This document shows positions 58,984 through 64,000 of a stretch of DNA of 64,000 bases, one piece after another; the first letter of the stretch is position 1, and every line of letters starts with the position of its first letter. Made by a program: the position numbers and the translations under genes. Under the pieces are notes generated by a model, which ran no database searches, was not told the DNA's origin, and saw nothing but the letters and a program-made list of their open reading frames with translations. The DNA is from Kribbella sp. VKM Ac-2569 (lineage in GTDB: Bacteria; Actinomycetota; Actinomycetes; Propionibacteriales; Kribbellaceae), in assembly GCF_004216905.1 (NCBI RefSeq), contig NZ_SGXJ01000003.1:1-64000 (forward strand). Reading direction: 5' to 3'.

Positions 58984-59847
58984 ATGGCCACAGTCGCCGC
59001 GGTGATCGCCTCCACGCATCATCCGTTCTACTACCGGGCCAGTACCGCGACAGGCGCCGATCGCCCGCCGTTCGCCGACGCGTGGGTGGCGAAGATCGAG
59101 GCCTTCCGGGAGACCCTGACGAAGGCGCGGCCGGACATCCTGGTGATGGTCGGCAGCGATCACTTCCACCAGTTGTGGCTGGACAACATGCCGCAGTTCC
59201 TGGTCGGCAAGGCGCCGTACTTCGACGCGAACTGGTACAACGAGGAACGCGAGTTCGGGCTGCCGCGGATGCGGCTGGCCGGGGACGAGCAGCTCGCCGG
59301 GCACATCCTGCGGAACGGGCTGGACGCCGGGTTCGATCTTGCCTTCAGCAACGAACTGCGGATCGACCACAGCATCACCTGCCCGATCATCACGCTCCGC
59401 CCGGATGCTGACCTGCCGATCGTGCCGATCTACACCAACATCTTCGCACCGCCGTTGCCGCGACCCGGACGGTTCGTCGAGCTCGGCCGGACGATCCGGC
59501 AACTGGTGGAGTCGTGGCCGATCGACAAGCGGGTCGCGATCATCGGCACGGGGCATCTGTCGCTCGAGCTCGGCGGGCCGCGGCAGTTCGGTGCGCACGG
59601 GCCGGACCCGGAGTTCGACCGCAAGGCGGTGGACTGGATCGCGAGCGGCGACCTCGACGGGTGCCTGGCGGAGGTGACGCTGGACAGCCTGCATCTCCCG
59701 GGCAACGCGACACACGGCTTCATGGACTTCATGTTGATGATGGGCGTCGCGGGGGCCGGAGCGAAGGCAGATCACGTGGACTCGCTCGACCTGTTCCACA
59801 CAATGGAGGCGTACTTCACCTGGTACCCGAACGGAGTGCCGGCATGA
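58984..59847 (+). CDS. Class III extradiol dioxygenase, LigB-type catalytic subunit
   Basis: A 287-residue LigB-fold ring-cleavage dioxygenase, non-haem Fe(II). Possible iron ligands are His12/His13 in ASTHHPFYY and His60/His62 in GSDHFHQLW, with a Glu near the C-terminus. IIGTGHLSLELGG carries the conserved GTGHLS motif with the catalytic His. It is most like the protocatechuate 4,5-/gallate dioxygenase group. GGAGC precedes the ATG. The stop overlaps the start of the small LigA-type subunit gene, a usual arrangement for two-subunit enzymes. Its substrate is a catechol-type diol. Confidence 0.87.
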   Translation: MATVAAVIASTHHPFYYRASTATGADRPPFADAWVAKIEAFRETLTKARPDILVMVGSDHFHQLWLDNMPQFLVGKAPYFDANWYNEEREFGLPRMRLAGDEQLAGHILRNGLDAGFDLAFSNELRIDHSITCPIITLRPDADLPIVPIYTNIFAPPLPRPGRFVELGRTIRQLVESWPIDKRVAIIGTGHLSLELGGPRQFGAHGPDPEFDRKAVDWIASGDLDGCLAEVTLDSLHLPGNATHGFMDFMLMMGVAGAGAKADHVDSLDLFHTMEAYFTWYPNGVPA

Positions 59848-60203
59848 GCAAGTACCTATTGAACAAGTTCCTCTACACCGTCGACCGGGATCCGGACCTG
59901 GTCGAGCGCTACCGCGAAGACGCCGCGGGGACGGTCGACTGGTGGGAGCGCGAACTGGCCAACCAGGTGTTGAACTGTGCGGTCGCGGAGAAGTCCACCT
60001 GGCTTGCCTTCACCGACGAGGAGCGGACAGCGCTGCGGGAGCATGACCACGTCAAGCTGTTCGAGCTCGGGGCGCATCCGTTCCTGACGCTGACGTTGTT
60101 CATCGCGATGTTCGAGCGGGACCACGGGCCGCTCGAGTATCAGAAGGCGTACGGGCGCGCGCTGCAGCATCATGCGCTGCCGTATCCGGACATCGCTACC
60201 TGA
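59844..60203 (+). CDS. LigA-type small subunit of the extradiol dioxygenase
   Basis: A 119-residue helical protein of the LigA family, alpha subunit of protocatechuate 4,5-dioxygenase. The pattern LLNKFLYTVDRDPDLVERYREDAAG at the start and LTDEER-like FTDEERTALREHDHVKLFELGAHPFLTLTL match the family. It caps the active site of the LigB subunit. The ATG overlaps the LigB stop by four bases, so the two subunits are co-translated. Confidence 0.85.
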   Translation: MSKYLLNKFLYTVDRDPDLVERYREDAAGTVDWWERELANQVLNCAVAEKSTWLAFTDEERTALREHDHVKLFELGAHPFLTLTLFIAMFERDHGPLEYQKAYGRALQHHALPYPDIAT

Positions 60204-60212
60204 GGAGACCGC

Positions 60213-61178
60213 GTGCGAGCCGCTGTCCTGCACACCCATGGCGAGCCGCCGTCCCACGCCGAACATCCGGATCCCGTGGCCGGCGAAGGAGTCTCGGTCG
60301 TCCGCGTCACCGCCGCCCCGATCGTGCCACTCGACCTGCTGTGCGCATCCGGTACGTCGTACTTCGGCCCGCCGGCGCTGCCGTACGTACCGGGTGTGCA
60401 AGGCGTCGGCGTGGTGGAGGAATCCGCGACAGTTGCCCCCGGCACGCGAGTGTTCTTCGCAACCTCGGCCGGGATGGCCGCAGGGGATGGGAGTCTCGCG
60501 GAGCGGGCCGCCGTACCGGATCGCGACCTGATCGTGCTGGACGCACCGGTGCGGGACGCGGCAGTGGCCGCGATCGGACTGTCCGGAGTTGCCGGGTGGA
60601 TGATGTTGACCTGGCGAGCTCGGATGCAAGTGGGCGAGCGGGTGCTGGTGTTGGGCGGTGGTGGCGCGGTCGGGCAGGTGGCGATCGGGGCGGCCCGAGT
60701 GCTCGGGGCATCGCAGGTCGTGGCCGTCGTACGGTCGGATGCATCGCGGGAGCGGGCGCTGGCGGCAGGTGCTGACGAGGTGGTTGCTCTGAGCACCGAT
60801 GTCGACGAGTTGACGGCCCGGCTGGGTGAGCCGACGTACGACGTGGTGATCGACTCGGTGTTCGGTGTCGCAGCGACGGCTGCCTCGCGGGCACTCGCTC
60901 CGGGCGGGCGCCTGGTGAACCTCGGTGGCTCGTTGAATGACGAGGCGGTCTTCTCGTCGGCCGTTCTGCGGAGCAAGACGGCGAGCATCCTCGGCTACAC
61001 GAACAACGCAATCACCACCGATCAACGCCGCGATGCGCTCACCGCCGTACTCCAACACGCCTCCACCGGCGAGATCACCGTCGCCTACGAAACCGTCACC
61101 CTCGCCGACATCACCCCCGCCTGGACCCGCCAATCCACCGGCAACACCGTCGGCCGCCTGGTCCTCACCTTCCCTTGA
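60213..61178 (+). CDS. Zinc-type alcohol dehydrogenase/quinone oxidoreductase family protein
   Basis: A 321-residue medium-chain reductase of the quinone-oxidoreductase group. The N-terminal GroES-like half lacks zinc-binding Cys residues. The Rossmann motif is VLVLGGGGAVGQVAIGAARVLGA (about 142-164). GAGGAG lies five bases before the GTG. It is nine bases after the LigA-type gene and closes the operon. It may reduce an enone or quinone product of ring cleavage; inference from position. Confidence 0.86.
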   Translation: MRAAVLHTHGEPPSHAEHPDPVAGEGVSVVRVTAAPIVPLDLLCASGTSYFGPPALPYVPGVQGVGVVEESATVAPGTRVFFATSAGMAAGDGSLAERAAVPDRDLIVLDAPVRDAAVAAIGLSGVAGWMMLTWRARMQVGERVLVLGGGGAVGQVAIGAARVLGASQVVAVVRSDASRERALAAGADEVVALSTDVDELTARLGEPTYDVVIDSVFGVAATAASRALAPGGRLVNLGGSLNDEAVFSSAVLRSKTASILGYTNNAITTDQRRDALTAVLQHASTGEITVAYETVTLADITPAWTRQSTGNTVGRLVLTFP

Positions 61179-61848
61179 TGTGGGTGATCAGACCGTAGGC
61201 CTGCGCATCTTCGGCGGTGAGGACGCGGCCGGTTTCGAGGTCTGTGGCGACCTCGTCCGCTGGGCGGCCGGATGCGTGGGCGATGAGGTCTCGGAGCCGG
61301 GCGGACTGAAGGTCGTGTTCTTCGGAGAGCGTGGCGAGTTCGTCGGCGGTGCCCTCGGCGGTGAAGCGGGGCGCGGACAGGACGAACGTGGCGTGGCGGT
61401 GGGCCTCGCGTTGTTCGGCGGCGGAGAGTACGGCGATCGCGGGGCCGCGGACCGTGCCGCGGGCGATGACGTTGACGGGGGCGGTGATCAGGTCGATCGC
61501 GGCGGCGACCGAGAGCGCTGCCTCCAGGTCGGACTCGGTCGACGACAGGTGGAGCGTGACCGGGTCGTTGCCCTGGGCATTCAGTAGGAGCAGCTGCGAC
61601 GCGACGTGGTTCGCCAGCGTGTCGTCGAGGCGGCCGCCGATCAGGATCACCCGCTCCGCCAGCAGCCGATCGGCCAGCTCCCGCTCGAGCGTGATCGACG
61701 TCGGCTCGTACCAGGACGGCAGGATCGGCTGCGGCGCCGGCCGCTCCGGTGTCCCAGGCCGTGGGATCCCAGGAATCTCCGGCCAAGGCCGCCCTGGAAC
61801 CCCTGGCTGACCCGGGACGGTGGCGTCCGACTGCTGTTCGACGTACAT
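61165..61848 (-). CDS. ClpP-fold protein without catalytic residues (pseudo-ClpP)
   Basis: A 227-residue protein. A Pro-rich N-terminal arm (residues 10-47; GQPGVPGRPWPEIPGIPRPG) leads into a ClpP/crotonase fold: ERVILIGGRLDDTLANHVASQLLLLNAQG, then VNVIARGTVRGPAIAVLSAAEQREA. In ClpP the catalytic Ser lies in GQAASMAA, but here the same place is Gly135. The catalytic His (IMIHQP) is Ser158 and the catalytic Asp is Gly207 (ETGRVLTAEDAQAYGLITH). All three are missing. A structural role in a ClpP ring, as for cyanobacterial ClpR, is possible. AAGGAGG lies nearby upstream of the ATG. Its 3' end overlaps the reductase gene by 14 bases. Confidence 0.82.
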   Translation of the reverse strand: MYVEQQSDATVPGQPGVPGRPWPEIPGIPRPGTPERPAPQPILPSWYEPTSITLERELADRLLAERVILIGGRLDDTLANHVASQLLLLNAQGNDPVTLHLSSTESDLEAALSVAAAIDLITAPVNVIARGTVRGPAIAVLSAAEQREAHRHATFVLSAPRFTAEGTADELATLSEEHDLQSARLRDLIAHASGRPADEVATDLETGRVLTAEDAQAYGLITHIKGR

Positions 61849-61913
61849 GTGTGTCCTCCTTCGACACCTCCACCCTGAGGCAGCAGGCGACTGGGGAGAA
61901 GGCTGTTCCGCTG

Positions 61914-62849
61914 TCAGCAGACGGAAAGCCCAGCGATCGCGGCGATGACCTTGTCCCAGAAGGCGTCCCGGTCGAGGTCGACGGCGATCTGTGCGTTCGC
62001 GGGGCGGCCGGTGTAGCCGTCCAGATCCACGACCGTCGCGCCGGCGGTCCACTCGCCGGCGGTTTCGATCACCAGATTCGCCTCGACGCACCGGACGATC
62101 GCAGGATCGATCACCCGCGCCACCGCGACCGGATCGTGCAGCGGCGGCGCCTCGAACCCGAACAGCTCCCGGTACGTCGACGCGAAGAACGTCATCCACT
62201 CGCTGCAGATCCGCGCCAACGGCGACCCGATCGCCTCGAGCCGCGCGAGTACGTCGTCCGTCACGAGCGCCTGATGTGTCACGTTCAAGCCACACATCGT
62301 GAACGGAACGCCCGATCGAACCACCACGTCGGCCGCCTCCGGATCGACGTACGCGTTGGCCTCGGCAAGCGGCGCGATGTTGCCACGCTCGGTGGACCCG
62401 CCCATCCAGACGATCTCGGTGATGTTCGCGGCCAGACCAGGTTCATCGACGAGCAGCCGCGCGATGTTCGTCAACGCGCCGGTCGCGACGATCGTTGCCG
62501 GTTTCGAGCGCAGTACGTCGACCAGCAGCTCGTGCGCCGAGTACGGCGACTCCGGGACCGACGGCTCGTCCGTGAACTGCGGACCGTCGAGCCCGGTGCG
62601 GCCGTGGACGTCGTCGGCGATGCGCAACCGGCGTACCAACGGCCGATCGGCGCCCCGCGCGACGGGGATGTCGGATGCACCCGCGAGGGAGAGGACGCGG
62701 CGCGCGTTCACGGTGCATTTGTCGACGGTCTGGTTGCCGGCCACGGTCGTCACGGCGAGGAGTTCGACGGCCGGATCGGCGACCGCGAGCAGGATCGCCA
62801 GCGCGTCGTCGTGGCCGGGATCGCAGTCGAGGATGAGAGGCCCGGTCAT
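61914..62849 (-). CDS. Nucleoside hydrolase (IUNH family)
   Basis: A 311-residue inosine-uridine-preferring nucleoside N-ribohydrolase. The Ca-binding signature DCDPGHDDALAILLA is at residues 8-22. The family pattern VTTVAGNQTVDKCTVNARRVLSLAG is complete, with VATGALTNIARLL and WMGGSTERGNIAPLAEANAYVDPEAADVV. It splits nucleosides into base and ribose. The gene's GGGAGG ribosome site and ATG lie inside one arm of a hairpin element (62844-62937), which would hide them in the mRNA. It is upstream of the ClpP-like gene by 65 bases on the same strand. Confidence 0.92.
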   Translation of the reverse strand: MTGPLILDCDPGHDDALAILLAVADPAVELLAVTTVAGNQTVDKCTVNARRVLSLAGASDIPVARGADRPLVRRLRIADDVHGRTGLDGPQFTDEPSVPESPYSAHELLVDVLRSKPATIVATGALTNIARLLVDEPGLAANITEIVWMGGSTERGNIAPLAEANAYVDPEAADVVVRSGVPFTMCGLNVTHQALVTDDVLARLEAIGSPLARICSEWMTFFASTYRELFGFEAPPLHDPVAVARVIDPAIVRCVEANLVIETAGEWTAGATVVDLDGYTGRPANAQIAVDLDRDAFWDKVIAAIAGLSVC

Positions 62850-62937
62850 GGGGCCTCCCGGCCTGGACTGAGGAGCGGAGCGACGAGGGAAGGCCGGGAG
62901 TCACAGCCCCATGACCCGCCGCGCCGGAGGCGTGGCA
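62844..62937. repeat. Repeated hairpin element, copy 2
   Basis: A 94-base copy of the element at 48352. Terminal arms GGTCATGGGGC (62844-62854) and GCCCCATGACC (62906-62916) are identical to copy 1. The inner stem CTCCCGGCCT/AGGCCGGGAG (62855-62864 with 62891-62900) has two compensating changes. It lies between the divergent nucleoside hydrolase and ftsH genes and includes the hydrolase start codon. Confidence 0.8.
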
Positions 62938-63025
62938 TCAAGACAGCCATGCGACAGGGTACGACGGCCGCTCAAGCTGGGAGTTGTTGCTGGGTCCGTG
63001 GGGATTCAGGTCCTATGTTGGCTTC

Positions 63026-64000
63026 ATGAGCGAGAAGGAGCCGCCGGCGAAGGACGAGTCCAGCGCCGACCGGGGCCAGGGTGCCGACCAGGGTGACCGG
63101 AAGAACGACGGACCGCAGCGGCCGCACAAGCCCTGGCGGACCGAGGGACTGCCGGCCGGGCACGGTGACGACGACAAGCCTCGCCGGCCGCGGTGGTGGA
63201 AGTGGGGCGCGTGGATCGTCGGCGGGTACCTGGTGCTCTTCCTGCTCACCACGATGCAGGACCAGATGTCCGGCGGCGAGCAGACCATCGCCTACACCGA
63301 CTTCACCGTGCAGGTGCAGAAGCAGAACGTCGCCGAGATCTTCTCCCGCGGCGACACCATCGAGGGCCGGCTGAAGCAGGCTGCGGAGGTGCCGGGCAAG
63401 AGCGGGTCGACGTACACGAAGTTCACCACCGAGCGGCCGACGTTCGCCAACGACAACCTGTACGGCGACCTGCAGAAGGGCGGCGCGACAGTCCGGGCGA
63501 CGCCGGTGGTCGCGCAGCGCGGCGTGCTGTTGAACCTGCTGATCTCGCTCGGCCCGTTCATCCTGATCGCCGCGTTCTACTTCTGGCTGTTCCGGCGGAG
63601 CCGGGCCGGTGGTGGACTGGGCGGCGGTCTGGGCGGTCTGCTCGGCGGCGGTGGCCAGCAGAAGAAGCCGGTCGACCCGAGCACCGTGCGGGTCACGTTC
63701 GCGGACGTCGCGGGGATCGACGAGGTCGAATCCGAGATCGAGGAGGTCGTCGACTACCTCAAGGACCCGGAGAAGTACCGGCGGCTCGGGGCGCGGGCGC
63801 CGAAGGGCGTGCTGCTGGCCGGCGCGCCCGGGACCGGGAAGACGCTTCTCGCACGGGCGACCGCGGGTGAGGCGGGGGTGCCGTTCTTCTCCGCGAGTGC
63901 CTCGGAGTTCATCGAGATGATCGTGGGCGTCGGTGCGAGCCGGGTGCGGGAGCTGTTCGGCGAGGCGCGGAAGGTGGCGCCGGCGATCATCTTCATCGAC
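63026..64000 (+). CDS. ftsH: ATP-dependent zinc metalloprotease FtsH (5' part, cut by window edge)
   Basis: The first 325 residues of FtsH, the membrane AAA+ protease. A long charged N-terminal tail (1-56) precedes TM1 (about 61-79, [15 protein letters not shown]), the extracytoplasmic domain, and TM2 (about 172-192, [22 protein letters not shown]). The linker is Gly-rich, then [28 protein letters not shown] opens the AAA domain. The Walker A is GAPGTGKT and IIFID starts the Walker B. The Zn motif HExxH lies beyond the window. ATG at 63026 follows TATGTT by seven bases, so the mRNA may be leaderless. Confidence 0.93.
   Translation, partial: MSEKEPPAKDESSADRGQGADQGDRKNDGPQRPHKPWRTEGLPAGHGDDDKPRRPRWWKWGAWIVGGYLVLFLLTTMQDQMSGGEQTIAYTDFTVQVQKQNVAEIFSRGDTIEGRLKQAAEVPGKSGSTYTKFTTERPTFANDNLYGDLQKGGATVRATPVVAQRGVLLNLLISLGPFILIAAFYFWLFRRSRAGGGLGGGLGGLLGGGGQQKKPVDPSTVRVTFADVAGIDEVESEIEEVVDYLKDPEKYRRLGARAPKGVLLAGAPGTGKTLLARATAGEAGVPFFSASASEFIEMIVGVGASRVRELFGEARKVAPAIIFID

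Overview
High-GC actinobacterial chromosome, most likely Kribbella or a close relative (inference). The grounds are a strongly GC-biased third codon position, a mycothiol-dependent isomerase-type protein, a DUF5997 gene beside an HTH-less LysR protein, LexA boxes of the actinobacterial TCGAAC-N4-GTTC type, several apparently leaderless genes, and many GTG starts. No rRNA, tRNA, CRISPR array, insertion sequence or prophage was seen.

Layout. 1-12 kb is ordinary accessory metabolism: a DinB/mycothiol protein; a minus-strand unit of AraC regulator, berberine-type oxidase and RibD-like reductase; Kup potassium transporter; MFS exporter with a chloramphenicol-phosphotransferase-like kinase; DoxX; TetR; aldo/keto reductase; GMC oxidoreductase; VOC protein. 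12-25 kb holds the LysR-like/DUF5997 pair, an aminotransferase-AlaX unit, an epimerase, a second berberine-type oxidase, a very large single-chain acyl-CoA carboxylase built like the eukaryotic enzyme, and a bifunctional penicillin-binding protein. 25-34 kb has two LexA boxes, one before a small unknown gene and one before dnaE2. Between them lie an IF-1 paralogue, a GNAT gene with an 18-codon upstream ORF, a small secreted protein between copies of a 26-base repeat, a hydrolase and a LuxR-type regulator.

35.1-40.1 kb (minus) is a predicted cysteine-tryptophylquinone (CTQ) oxidase system: membrane protein, LodA-like quinoprotein fused to a von Willebrand A domain, and a LodB-like flavoprotein expected to mature it. 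40-49 kb is mixed: SRPBCC, MarR with two operators controlling an F420-reductase-like gene, LysE exporter, BNR-type protein, a TetR/MFS/serine-hydrolase group sharing an operator-like motif, a Tat-exported PhoX/DUF839 protein and a lipoprotein.

49.1-54.2 kb is a compact signalling/protease module: a cytoplasmic subtilase divergent from a TPR-CHAT (caspase-like) protein, followed by an ECF sigma factor and a small unknown protein. This and the CTQ system are the best candidates for undescribed systems. 54.2-61.2 kb is an aromatic or heterocycle degradation cluster: divergent amidohydrolase-IclR-VOC and CoA-transferase, citrate-lyase-like, class III extradiol dioxygenase beta and alpha subunits, and quinone oxidoreductase, with two matching palindromes in the shared promoter region. 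61.2-64 kb holds a ClpP-fold protein that has lost its catalytic triad, a nucleoside hydrolase whose start codon lies inside a repeated hairpin element, and the 5' part of an ftsH gene cut by the window edge.
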